A DNA stretch of 64,000 nt from Prostheceraeus crozeri (lineage: Eukaryota > Platyhelminthes > Polycladida > Euryleptidae): the NCBI GenBank assembly GCA_907163375.1, contig CAJQUW010001431.1:186001-250000 (forward strand), written 5' to 3'. The translations under genes and the position numbers were made by a program. Under the pieces are notes generated by a model. The model searched no databases. It saw nothing but the letters and a program-made list of their open reading frames with translations, and was not told where the DNA came from. This document shows, piece by piece, positions 25,486-37,552 of this stretch; the first letter of the stretch is position 1, and every line of letters starts with the position of its first letter.

Positions 25486-28400
25486 AAATTAAAGTAATGC
25501 TGATGTATGATATGGCAATGTGACTATAATTCATGCATAGTAGAAAACTAGAACACAACATACTATTAAATAAATAAATAGATAGAAATATGACATGAAT
25601 GTACTGAAAAAGCCAAATCAAGCATATAACATGACCTAATAAAACATTTTGACTTCAAATGAAATATATAGTCTTTGGGAAAACCGACTTTCTAAGAAAG
25701 ATCAACGTATTTCCATCGATTATACTAATCATCTTGTATTCAATTTACATGAAATGTGTACCCAAAATTGCAACTAGCTGTCATCATCCTAAAAATGAGA
25801 GTAATATGACAAGCTAGTAATTTGAAAAATGAGAAATTACCGAAGCACGCTTTCATGACTGTTGCCAATTGTTAGAGATAACTTTGCGTGAAAATATTCC
25901 AGTACATGTAGTGCGTTATACAGGATATTCTAATGCATATAACATCATGCGTGAAACCTGATCAAATCATTTTCATCCTGTTTCAATCATTAACTGCAAG
26001 TTAAATACACAAAATTTGCACAGAGAATGAACAACAGTGATCCTCAGAATATTGGAGATTGTGATAAAGAATTTCAGTCTCTCTGTATGCTACCAAAAAC
26101 TCTGAGCCGCAGGTTGGTTTTACGAAAGCTGGGCAGGCCGCCTCCAATTCTTCTGAAGTCAGACTTATTCAAGTAATGCAAGCTACACAGCTGTTCAAAA
26201 TATACAAATCTCCGGTTTACGGATATCTGGCATTTACCTTTTAAATTTGTATACCTATGTATCAGGCTTGAGGAAGAACATTTTCGCAGGGAGAGGACGC
26301 TTTGGTGGATCCGGTCGTCGGGATTTTTTAATAAAGTCGGTCATACGCAGTGCATGATCAGCACAGGATTACTTTCAACAGTGTTACAAGCAAACTTCTT
26401 TTACATGCATTAAATGATTAGTTGGATTTAAATTTTAGCGTGCCATTTTCCTACTCTCAATAATCTGGTTGCAACTTATCCCTATATACTTGTACTTACT
26501 CGTTTAGTCATTTCTGATTTTATCACAGATTCCCATTCAATATTTTATTCCTATAACCTGTTTTGAGTTTTGAATATGTTGTCTTGGCTATTTTTCATGT
26601 TTTAAATGTAGTTGGAAGGAGCCAATATTGAAAGATGGTGGTTTTATTTTCTTTATGTTATTCTTTACAATTAATTTCATTAACATCCGTTAACTATCTT
26701 CAGGTAAAAAGGAAGAATTTTTAACCTATTTTGAATTCATGCTTATCAGAGCAATGCGTAGTCGTTAGCCTACTGTCCAATTCCATGATTAGTTTCTTAT
26801 TCTGTGTTAGTCTACTTTGTAAGGAGCCTCATCTGACATACTGACTATCATGATTGCTATTATCGATTATGTTGCAGAATCGATGACTGAGTTACTTTAT
26901 GACTGAGAAAAACGAAACAAATGTATATCTATATCATTGAACGAAGCCTCATTGAATCTGATCTGACGAAGGATAAATGTCCCATGATGAGATGAATTAG
27001 CAGGAATCTAGACAAGACGGATAGGTGGACAAGAGCACGCCTTGACGACTTTATTTTGTTACAGTGTGTTTCAAACAACAAACCGCATTAGGAAATGGAT
27101 ATACGCAAGACGCTACAATTTTACACATTAGCCTACATTTTGAATTTTGATAAAGGATGCAATTCTCACTGAGAGGGACATTATAGGACCCCTCATTGTA
27201 GAAAAAACCGATCACTCGGAGGGATCAAACTGATCGTTCACAGGGACGATTCCCGCCCACTCACACATTATTTCGCACACTGCTATGTATAAAATTAATG
27301 AATAACACATAACATTCCTCCCACTTAGTTATCTATTCATTCTAGCTGACTCGTTGGATTTAGTCTCCTTTACCGAAAACTAGAATCATACTGGAATCAA
27401 AATCTTCAAGTTCATTATTATGCCGATACCATGAAATTGGAAATTGAAGGCGCTGCAGCTGCCCTTTAAAATTGAATCTTGCTTCACTGATGTTTTACTA
27501 TTGATGACCGCAATAACATATCAGTTATTTGACAAGTTCATTTTTTCACAAACAAGGAATTTTAATGTTGAAGATCTTCCAACTAATGCGTACATGCATG
27601 CAGGCCCAGCAATTGCAATGGATTGAAACATGCATTCTTAAAATGTTTGATTCTTGTAATTTTTATTTTTCTAATGCATTTCTTCAACTCTAGACAAAAG
27701 ACAAGCTTCGGTAGTATTTATGTTTGTTTTTCTGGGTAAAGTTCACAGGCGGAAATTGTCACCTTCACATTTAGGGTCGTTTACACTATGTTCAGAGGTC
27801 AGGAGACTTTTGGTTTATTAAATATCACGTCAACAACAAGAAAAGTTCATGAAAATGAGCTTCAATTTATTTGCACATCCAAAGGCAACTGAAGATGTGC
27901 ACAGTCTTTGCTTGCATCTGTCTTAATCGACATAGTCAACAATTAGAAAAATATCAAAACTTGCGAAGAAAAATCTTAAGTATGAAAGACCTAACAATCC
28001 TTTAGTTGACAGGGATTTGATCAGACACAGCTCTTTTCAGTGATATTGGGAGCTAATCAATTGCCGAGGAGAACCTCTGCTCTTAGTAATCGAACCCATT
28101 TGTTCTGTAATGTAGATTGCTTTCAAGAGTAACACTTAATACAGCTAGTTTCGAAATGACTTCAAATAATGACGTATTAAAAAGAATAAATCAAATATTC
28201 AAACGTTCCCCATATCGTGAACAAATAATTCTTTAATCTATACTTTTTAAGTTTGACCAGAGTAACAGATATCGCCATGCAATGTCTGACGACTTCGTGA
28301 TCATGCATTGGAAAATATCACACAAATGCTCTGCCTTGATTAAAGAGTATATATTGATTGATCAATATTTTAGCAAGGAATCATGGTAGTTTAGGACTTC

Positions 28401-31400
28401 AAAATATATGCCTCGATTAGGGTCATCTTTTAGTTACAAAATACAATTTCGGAGAGACTTATTGGAGGGATTCCTGTTGAAGGGCGTCAAGGAATTGCAT
28501 CTGACCGTGAAAAAAACTTATTTAGTTTGCGGTCCGAGTCGCATATTCTCATACGATGGTGAAAATCATCCGAGCAGTCATTTAATAGAACATAATTTTT
28601 ACTAATTTGAATAATTAATTGAAGTAGTTCTGATGAGGATTGATAGCGTTCTCCGATCTGTAGGTTTACAAATGAAAATGTTTGTGTTCGACAGTAGAAT
28701 TAAATTCTTTCCTTAAATGAATGCCGTTGCGCCAAGCGAGTGCGATATGGCCACTGGCACTGAGTGAATTCATTTCATATTTATTTGCTTGTGCTAATTT
28801 TGCAGAAGCGGTCATCTGAATCCGCTTTTCCATGGAAATTTTTAGAAATGTATGGTTGCTTCAACAGAAGTTTGAAATTTCACACATGTTGTTGACACTG
28901 TACAATGTTAAGTGTCACAATATGGAGCCGTTGGTCTCTTGTTACATTTTTATACAAGTTTTGCGGTTCCATAGAGCAATGTTGTCCTAAAAACAGTCGG
29001 TTGAAATTTATCAGTTAATAACCTTGACGAGATAGGGTTAATCCAAGATTTCGAGAACCTCATTAATCAAAGTCGTTCACCTACCTGAATAATGTTAATA
29101 GTAAAACAACATTTAGTCTCTGACATGATTAGCAGGCTTTCATTGGTAAAAAAGATTAACGCAAAAAAAGAAATCGAATAAAAACGATCGCTCAGCTCTT
29201 TAGTTCTTCAATAGACCATGGCTGCTTTGCGGACTCTATTCTGCGACGCCTATCATACGAGGTTTAAGTTCCACATATCAATGGAAAACTAAAATGGTGG
29301 TGGTATGTAAAATGCCAAACCAGTAGAGTGATGTATCATCAAAATATTTGAAACCTTTCGACACAAGACCCTTTTTAATCATTGAAATATATATATATTT
29401 CTCGATTTTGTGCATGTTGATTAACAAAGAGAAGTAAACGCTCTAAAGAGCACTTGGAAACTATTGATTTTATCGGAATCAATCTGCTCTGATTTCGCAA
29501 AATTAAAATCAGCTAAGTTAATGAAACAATCTATAAAATTTTACATTATGTCATTCATCAAAGGAAACCCAAGTTGCAAAAAAAGACTACTCTATCTTTG
29601 AAACTGAATTTGTATTTGTATTGATGAGAGCAACATAGCTTAATTCTCTCTGCTCGTCATCACTGAATTTTGATACTAAATTATTAATTGAAAGATTAAG
29701 TATCATTCAAGTGCTCTTCAAATGAGCTTCATATTAATGCTTACAGAAATGGAAATTCTGCTCATGGAAATATAGCAATGGAAATGGTACGAATAATATA
29801 AAAGAATATAATCATGGAAATGGAAATTGAATTCAGAAATCTTAAGAAAGATAGTTTGTGCCATTGAGATGCAAAATCAGTTCAGGAGCAACAACTGTGT
29901 GCATTATGAAAGTGATGCGTCTTCCATCATACAATGATGACTCGGAGAGTGCATTGAGTTCGCAACATGTAGGCCACTTGATTTTTCAGGTTATTTGATG
30001 CGTTATCTATCATGTTTCTACTATTATTTTTTTGCTGCACATCAGTCAGTAAGTGTTTATGAGAAAATATACAAGAGCGACGCTGAAGCTGATACGAATG
30101 TGTAGATATTAGGTAATGCAAGATTTTGAAGAATACGAGTGAACCTGTGTGACATGTACAGAATAACAGCTATTGCTTAATTGTCAAAGTGAATTTTAAA
30201 AAAGTCACGTTAAAATATTTATGAGATCAAATCGATGAAGAATTTGTACTCTAAAATGACACTGATATTTCTCGTATCAATTATTCTTCCACATAATGAG
30301 CTTCATTGACTGATGGGCATGGAGTAAGTGAACATTTTAACTTATGAACTTAACTTCTTAACTTATTTAACTTCTCTAATCATTCACATATTCACTAAAT
30401 TTCTCAAATTAAGCTGTGTCCCAATTTACATGACGAGCTGTTGACGATAAACGATATCATGGTCAAAACTACATGCATGATAAGTATAAAGTCTGAATGA
30501 AACACTTTCATAGAAGCCTGCGGTCAACATGCTTCAGAAAAATTGTTACAGTAAATTTATCTCACAGTTTTTATGTTGACGTCAAAATAATTGAATGTTT
30601 ATTTGCTAAACGCATCACATCACATCGAGCTGTCTAACACTGATTGAGACGAAGTATTACTCAGCGGCAAACATACCGAAGTGATTTCAGCCTCTCAACC
30701 AACTTTGAGATGGTTTCGGAATATTTCCGTGAAGATTGAGGAGGAGAAAGTCTTTAGGGGATAACAATGGCCAACAATGAAGGAAGCAGTGGCTCGTTTG
30801 ATGTACGAGCATTCAATACGCGCTATTTGTTCCAATGGGCAGTCATTGTGAAAGAAATCAATGCATTCGTTCAAACTCGAGGAATGCTTTAGCCTCGAAA
30901 GGCCGATTTTAACGAGACAATAGGCAATCTAAAATTCTGCCGAATTAAGGATGAGCTTTGTACTGTCTCTCTGGGAAATTAAGCAGAGGGGAAAATCCTG
31001 ATCAAGAGAATTTATGGAGGACGCCTCATTAGTCTAACTATAGCAAGTTTTTTGTTTTTGCCTTTCATGCTCTTATTGTGCTATAGTAAGGACAAAAGCC
31101 GCCATAATAAAATAATAGCTAGCTAATTAACTGATTGACAAAATTCTACGACAGCGCTGAGATTTTACAGCTAGCTGGACTTCCTTTTATCTCTTGCTCC
31201 CAAAGGGTTCACTTTCATTTTCTGTTTAGATTAAAATTGAGATGGACAGAAGGATTAAGACAAAGAAAAATAACTTGAGGAACCGAAAGTGTGTTTTGTA
31301 GACCAGAACGTAAAGATTTTTAATTTCTTCAAGAATAAAGATAACAGAGATTAACGAAATGAAGAAAAGATTTATATCACCAGGAATGATGTAGAATTAG

Positions 31401-31576
31401 TTGATAAGAGAGATTTGGCATTTGTCTTGTGAGATAGTTTAATGTAAACCGTAGCTGCTTGCTGCGGTGATTTTGGATTTTTTGATTGTATTTTTGGATA
31501 AGATATTTAATAACCATAATTTCGATTTTACTTGCATTGTCGAAAACTGAAGGATATTTTCATAGATAGAATTATG
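25486..31576. other. No supported gene
   Basis: Six kilobases of AT-rich DNA with only chance-length frames. An acceptor-like TGCTAATTTTGCAG at 28792-28805 is followed by 29 open codons but no good donor. ATGGAAAT-type words recur at 29748-29830. No RNA gene or terminal repeat was seen. Confidence 0.45.
29748..29830. repeat. Cluster of ATGGAAAT words
   Basis: AATGGAAAT or CATGGAAAT recurs about five times in 85 bp, ending ATGGAAATGGAAATTGAATT. It resembles the hexamer-array style of the hAT ends in this window, but no CAGNG terminus or target duplication was found. Confidence 0.35.
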
Positions 31577-31600
31577 TATATATATATATATATATATATA
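31577..31600. repeat. (TA)12 microsatellite
   Basis: A pure TA dinucleotide run of 24 bases. Confidence 0.95.
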
Positions 31601-32039
31601 CATTTAGACAAGTAACCTGGCAATTGATAAATTTATCAAATCTCAACAGATGTAACCACCACGAGACATGTTTCGGCCTGTTGGGGCCTGTTGGGAACGA
31701 ATTACCGTCCACCGACAACAAATTTACAATGCTCAGTACTCGTTCCTCAAAGTGAGCAAACATATAGCTATGTGTGGTGAAGACTTCTATGCCACCCCTT
31801 TCTTTCAGCTATCTCCTAATGCTTCCAAGATAGAAAGGGAAAGAAAGGAGGCTATGTTCATAAAAAGATTTCTACCTACCTTGAATGCCTAGAGTATTTT
31901 ATAGATATGCATGTATCCTCTTCTCACTTTTTTGTTAGATGCCTTGACAATCAGTGAAACTGAGAAATCGATCGGCATACATCATTATTTGAGAATCTGG
32001 ATGATTTTATTTCACTTATATATATACTGTATATATACA

Positions 32040-32042
<3 letters not shown>
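31601..32042. repeat. Probable dispersed-repeat segment between two TA runs
   Basis: The segment starts with CAATTGATAAATTTATCAAATC, which contains a small palindrome. It then has CACGAGACATGTTTCGGCC and a doubled CTGTTGGGG unit. A GGCC...GAAACATGTC-type motif next to a microsatellite is something I associate with dispersed retroelements of animals, but I cannot assign a family. The 63- and 74-codon frames on the two strands overlap and are not supported as genes. Confidence 0.3.

Positions 32043-32095
<53 letters not shown>
32043..32095. repeat. (TA)n microsatellite, 53 bp
   Basis: An uninterrupted TA run, preceded by shorter TATATATACTGTATATATACACTG blocks from 32018. Confidence 0.95.
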
Positions 32096-32098
<3 letters not shown>

Positions 32099-32461
32099 TA
32101 GGCTATGCAAAGTCTACATCATACCTTTGCATCCAATAAGAAATGAAAAATACAATTGTATAATTTTTTGAATATCAAGTTCAAGAAATCGATGCTTTAC
32201 GACGATTTCACATTATTGTTAAAAAATTAGCATTGAATAGTTAATGATTTTTTCCTCAAGTACCTCATGTACACTCTATATTTCATAATATACAAGTTAA
32301 GCCTAGTAATGCAGCTTATTCCTAATTATTATACGGTTTCACAGCAGTGGCTTAGCACATCGGAGATTTTTGTGATAGATCGAATTTAGTGAAAATGTTT
32401 GTGCAGTAGGTATATGTGCGTGCGCTGGGCTTTTCTTCCAATTATGAAATGAAGCTATGTT

Positions 32462-32806
32462 TGGATCCGAGTGGCGAATTTAGCCTTTGCATAGAATGAA
32501 ATGCTGATAAATTCAATGCCCTCCCGGCTTTCTTACGAGTAGGGTGTCTTGATCATGGCGTGACTACAAAAAATGGCCTGCCAGCTAGGAATCGAGCCCA
32601 TCAGTCATCGGAATGTTCATGCCTTGAAAGCAGTCGTGCCGCGTAAGCACTTCCATGACTGGTTTCGTTTTCCTGCTGGCAAGCCAGTTTTCGTGACTGT
32701 GCCAGTATCAAGAGGTCCAACTCATAAAGATCTATTTGACTTTGTAAAACTTGATGGCATCGAATTTTTCAGCATTTCATTCTATGCAAAACCTGAATTC
32801 GCCATA
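32462..32806. repeat. Degenerate palindrome with tRNA-like core (SINE-like)
   Basis: The left arm at 32473-32520 (GGCGAATTTAG...GCATAGAATGAAATGCTGA...) recurs in inverted orientation at 32757-32804 with few differences. Weaker inverted similarity continues inward (GTGTCTTGATCATGGCGTGAC opposite CTCTTGATACTGGCACAGTCAC). Read on the minus strand, the core at about 32582-32606 contains GGGCTCGATTCCTAGCTGGC, which fits an RNA polymerase III B-box and T-arm pattern. The 93-codon plus-strand frame at 32573-32854 lies inside the palindrome and is not supported as a gene. A pair of tRNA-derived SINEs in inverted orientation is one explanation. Confidence 0.5.
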
Positions 32807-34659
32807 TGGGCTAGATTCCATTGTTATCCAAAACAAACCACGAGTGCAACGTGATTATCGTTCCGCTAGTTTCCTAGACAGGTTAATATTCGATGTGGAG
32901 TAATCAATAAATTTTCTGAGATGGAAACCTTCACATCGAGTCAAAATTCCAAATAGACTTCCATCAACTATAAGTTGATATGTCACGGTAATTAACACAG
33001 CTTCATTACCAATGACTGTATTTTCTCTTGGCCTAATGATCTGATTGCAATCAACATTTTGGCATCATAGAACGATGGCATATTATGGTATCGCAATTTT
33101 TAATGTGATTCTTGTTATATTGAAAAATACCTGAAGCCAACTGTCATGATTTTGAATTGCAAAATGAAGGTTTATTGAACTTAACATTCGTGTATACTAG
33201 CTGAAAATACTTGTGCAAGTCGGCAAAATGCATTCGTATGACTACTTGATGCAATTGGCATTTTTCAGAGTGAAAACAAGATCGCATTATGATGTTTAGT
33301 CAAAATGCTCCGCATGAAAAACAGTCTTGATAAAGCTGTCCCTGGGAAAAGTATGAATAACAGGAACGTTCTCATCGACATCGGAAACATTTTATTCAGA
33401 AAATTTATGGCCTCTGACAGTTCGTACTGATAGGCTTAAATAGGCCTATTTCCAAACTTCACAAGGTTGTTTTCCGGCTAAAAAAATTATAACAGATACA
33501 CATGTTTTAGGTGTCGCTGAGAGTTTTTTCATTTTAGTTGTTTTTTGAGACTTTCGGTAGGACAGTTTTATCAAAGCTGAGCTCCAGGGCCATTTTGATT
33601 AGAAACCATGCGTTAGCGAGATAAGCTGCCGATGAATACACTCCTCCGACATCGGCTTGGAGGTCCCACATGTGAATTAGTATATGTACTTTCTGTCGCA
33701 TAGTCATGATTGTGATTCCTTCTACTTACAATCAATTTGAGTAGCAGTTTTAATGAAAAGATAGACAACAACAACAGTTGACGCTAGAATCAGTTATGAT
33801 AATTTCGGCATACATTGAATTATATAATACTGTGGCCGCCCTTTGCTCACATATTTGCAAACATGAAAGTTTAAGAAGTCTGACTTACGATTTGCCTAAA
33901 AATTACAAGTTATTATTTTAATTAAACCACACATATTGTTAGTGTCGTGACAGTAGTTTATTTCTGATTAGTAATCTGATAGTTAATGACTACATTCTTC
34001 ACGTTGCAGTCAATGAGTTGTCGATTGCGTGAACGACCGGTTGTGTAAATGTTTGGAACTCCTCAAAGCGACAATTGAAACTTCAGTGGATTTGATTTCT
34101 TATTGATATTTTTCATTGTTTCTTTCTGTCATTGTCTTCCATACAGGCGTTTCCATTGTTTGATATAGTTGTGAATGCTTAATGCTTAATATATGGTTCG
34201 TTCTTTGCAAAGAGTTAGCATTCTCTACAATCCACGTAGCAATCTGGTTAGTTGAAGTCGTGGGCGTTTTACTCAGCTCTATCACTCACTATCTTTGTCA
34301 CCATTATCTAAACTGTGTATTAAATTAGTGATAGAGATAAAACTCACTATTCTTGGATCAGTAAAGGAACATCAAGTAGTAATGACATCGACACTTTTTC
34401 ATTGAAATAAATGGGATTCTTTTATAATATGAAAAATTGAATATGATGAAGAGAGAATGAGTCGCAGTTTCAATGTAGAAATGTAGAAAAAAGGGTCGGC
34501 ATCCTTAACCAGCCCACTGCATCAGGTTTAATATTCTCGCGGGCCGAATGAATGAATTAACGTTTGAAAACAAATCACAAAAAGTATGATTTTTAATTAT
34601 GCTGATAACTTTAATTCCTTATTCATTATAAACATGGATGACATTCAGCAAGGAAGTAA
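32807..34659. other. No gene seen
   Basis: AT-rich DNA. The minus-strand frame at 34100-34285 has chance length and no supporting sites. Confidence 0.5.
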
Positions 34660-35044
34660 AGCTAAAAAAATAGTAGCGAATGAGAGGTTGTGGATGCTGG
34701 AGATTGAAAGAATTTGTAAGAATTGTAAGAATTTGCATCTTTACTAGCATCAAAAGTCCCATCTTGAAAGTGAAAGGTTACGTGCATTATGCATGCGTCC
34801 GCAGAGCTATGATGTACGGTAGTGAGACGTCTGACGGAAAGGGGTATCAGATCACGAAAGTTGAAGAGCATAAAAGGCAGTGGTGAAAAGTAAGTGTGAC
34901 ATGAGACTGATCTATCGACATAGGAGTGAAGACTTACCGATACACAAGAACATGAACATGAACATGGGAGGCATTTCTAATGTTCTGCGAGAAAGAAGTT
35001 TGCAATGGTGTGGCTACGTTATGAGAAGAGAAAAGGATGACTGA
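34660..35044 (+). pseudogene. LINE (non-LTR retrotransposon) reverse-transcriptase C-terminal remnant
   Basis: The plus-strand translation contains ILKVKGYVHYACVRRAMMYGSET, matching the region after the RT domain of many LINE polymerases (consensus close to K..vY.acVRsaMLYGSEtW). After an in-frame TGA near 34884 the next frame gives MRLIYRHRSEDLP and then ISNVLRERSLQWCGYVMRRE. That matches the downstream RR.RLrWfGHV.R segment of the same proteins. At least one stop or frameshift interrupts it, and no RT catalytic core or 5' part is present, so this is a 5'-truncated dead copy. The C-terminal position and plus orientation are clear; the LINE clade is not. Confidence 0.75.
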
Positions 35045-35253
35045 AATTTCCAGCTGTGGTTCAAGGCAGAAGATAAAAAATACAGAAATAGCAGAAAATA
35101 TTTTTAGCATTTTAAGTAGTAAATAACATATCAAGAAATTTTATTGTGCATGGGGCAGATGTGGCGTGTAATTTACAAATTGCAGTCGACTACTCGCTGG
35201 ACATGCATGTTCACGCGAATGCCTTAATAAATCATGAGCAACGAATAAGTGAT

Positions 35254-35305
35254 GAATTGAGACTTTCACACAATGATGCACACCCTATGCCTATTACGAA
35301 GGCAT
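35254..35305. repeat. Diverged solo copy of the 15-kb foldback arm
   Basis: TTGAGACTTTCACACAATGATGCACACCCTATGCCTATTACGAA here aligns with GAGACTTTTACAGAATGATGTACACCCTATGTCTACTACGAA in the left arm at about 15178-15220, with roughly one difference in seven. No inverted partner is nearby. This shows the foldback sequence belongs to a dispersed repeat family. Confidence 0.6.
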
Positions 35306-36194
35306 TATAGTTAGGTATCAGTTAATTATTAAACCATTGGTTTCTGACAAGAAAAAAATTAAAAAAAGAACGCCGCCCTCTAATGGAGTGTCACCTCAGT
35401 AGAGGGGTTGAGGAATAGAGCGCCATGGCGGTTTAGAAGCTTTGTGGCATATTGGAACTGGAAGATTGTTAATATAAGGATATAAATGTCGAGTAAAGTC
35501 CAGCTTGGGCAGTGTTCAATACACTTTATCATACTTCAAGATTACCCAAGTTGCGGTTCAAATAATTTTATATAAATGTATCTAGTTATTTTATCAGTAA
35601 CGTGCATGAACCTGCATTCCCACCTAGTTAAAGTTGTGAGAAGCTATATTTGAACTATAGACTGTACAATGATTTGACACAAATAAGTCGAATTGGACGC
35701 TGATACCTTTTCTTCCACACCGCAACATAGTCTTGCCAGAGGTCGAACACTGGTCCGCCAGATCAAACGTTCTATCCATGGTCTAAGGTACTCTAATGAT
35801 GCAAGCAGGAGAGGACATTGCGATTCATAATGTAAGATTTCTCACCATAACAGTGCAATACGTGTCTTATACGACTCATTTGAATAATGTAATACTACTT
35901 CATCTTCTCAGCTGTTTTCACTTCCCAAAATTGACTCGTTTAGCGCTAGTTTGAATACAAAGCTTGTATAGCTAGATGCGATTAGTAAAAATGAGCCTCT
36001 TGTCGGGTTTCATGAATTTTGAAGCACAGCTCGGACCAAAATCCAACCCGAACTGAAGTCGGTTTGGCTCCAGAAATTTTACCAGAACCCGACCCGACCA
36101 GATTATATCCGAAAAACATTCATGATATTATGCTAATACTCGGATGACCTGAAAGCTATCGTATAACAGGAATCCGAGCAATTTTAGATATGTA

Positions 36195-37550
36195 CGTGGT
36201 GGCGTCAATAGGTCCGTAGACTCGACATGAAATAATGGTTCATTTATCTAATCACTGCTGTCAGTGGAAGCCGTGTGCATGTATGTCTCGATTATCACTG
36301 AGTGAGCAGTTGTCATGCGGCATTTAAGTAACAACAGATCTGTTGTCTTATCTCATCACATTTCTTGGTTGCAGAATGATTTCTGATGTCGAAAAACGCA
36401 GTGTCATACACTTTCTTTATTTGCGAGGGATACCAGCTGAACAGATGCTGGTGCAACTGCATGAGACCTATCAGGACGAAGCCCCAGCACGGTCAACGGT
36501 GTACAAATGGATCAAGGAATTCCGAAATGGCCGCACTTCCATTGAAGACGAAGACCGACCCGGCAGACCCTCAGAAATCGGAGATCAAGTTCTTGTGAGG
36601 CTGAAAGCGATCGTGACGGAAGAGCGGTGAATAACCAAGCATAGACTGTCGGAGCTGCTGAACATCAGCTACGGGTCTGTCCACAACAGGCTCAAAGAAC
36701 TTGGTCTGAGGAAGTTGTCTTCCAGATTCGTTCCTTATTTTCTCAGTGCTGAAATGTGTTCGCGCAGGCTGGAATGTTGCGCGAGAAACGTGGAGCTCCA
36801 TGAAGAACTTGGTGATCGATTTCTGAAGAACATCGTCAGAGGATGAAACATCGCTCTCGCTTTACGTGCCGGATAGCAAGCGTGCATCAATGGAATGGAA
36901 ATTCCCTGGTGAACGTGCGACTCGGAAGTTGAGGCCTGGAACCTCACACAAAAGGGCCTCCATGCTGACCATCTTCTGGGACCACAAAGAAGTGATTAAG
37001 TTGGACTTCGCGGACAAGAACACCAAGATAACGGGAGAATACTACGCGCAGCTCGTTGCAGAATCCAGGAAACTGAGAAGAAAGAATCTGGCCAGGATCT
37101 GTACCTGTTGCATGACAATGCTCCGATCCACACGAGTAGACGGGCTCAATCCTCCCTGCAAAGTGCTGGATTCGTCCAACTCCCACATCCGCCTTACAGT
37201 CCGGACCTGGCCCCAAGTGATTTTTTCCTCTTTTCACATTTGAAAAAGCACCTCAGGGCAAGAAGTTTTCCAGCAAGGAAGAACTGAAGGAGGACGTTGC
37301 AAGCTTCTTTTCCGGACGTCCAGAAGGTTGGTTTGCGACGGCTTTCGACGAGCTAGTGAGACGGTGGAAACTGTGCATTGACAATAATGGTTCCTATGTA
37401 GAAAAGTGATTTTTATAAATACACAATGTCATGATTTATTTGCCATACAGATTTATTTTGCCTACATTACCATAGGTTCAATATACCTTAAGTGGAAAAA
37501 TCCAGTTGTTTTTATCTTTGCGAGTCTACGGACTTACTGACGCCACCACG
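36195..37550 (+). mobile_element. Mariner element, full length but inactive
   Basis: Terminal inverted repeats of about 30 bp bound a 1356-bp element. The left end begins CGTGGTGGCGTCAATAGGTC and the right end, reversed, CGTGGTGGCGTCAGTAAGTC; both continue CGTAGACTCG. The element sits exactly between TA dinucleotides at 36193-36194 and 37551-37552, the duplicated target of the Tc1/mariner superfamily. Inside is a decayed DD34D transposase gene in plus orientation. Confidence 0.95.
36376..37409 (+). pseudogene. Mariner transposase, broken (DD34D)
   Basis: The gene starts MISDVEKRSVIHF at 36376, with a paired helix-turn-helix N-terminus (RSTVYKWIKEFRNGR, then EDRPGRPSE). It breaks at an in-frame TGA at 36628-36630, where the following codons continue the family sequence (ITKHRLSELLNISYGSV). 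A frameshift near 36843 precedes the first catalytic region (DETSLSLYVPDSKRASMEW). Another precedes the second (LHDNAPIHTSR). The third lies in PPYSPDLAPSDFFLF, 34 residues after the second aspartate, as mariner requires. Further shifts follow before a typical C-terminus (RRWKLCIDNNGSYVEK) and TGA at 37407-37409. At least one stop and three frameshifts make it non-functional. Confidence 0.93.
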
Positions 37551-37552
37551 TA

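Noticed and set aside
28806..28895. Open frame after acceptor-like TGCTAATTTTGCAG
   Set aside because: Only 29 codons and no good donor; the translation has no features.
32573..32854. 93-codon plus-strand frame
   Set aside because: It lies inside a palindromic repeat with a tRNA-like core; no protein motif.
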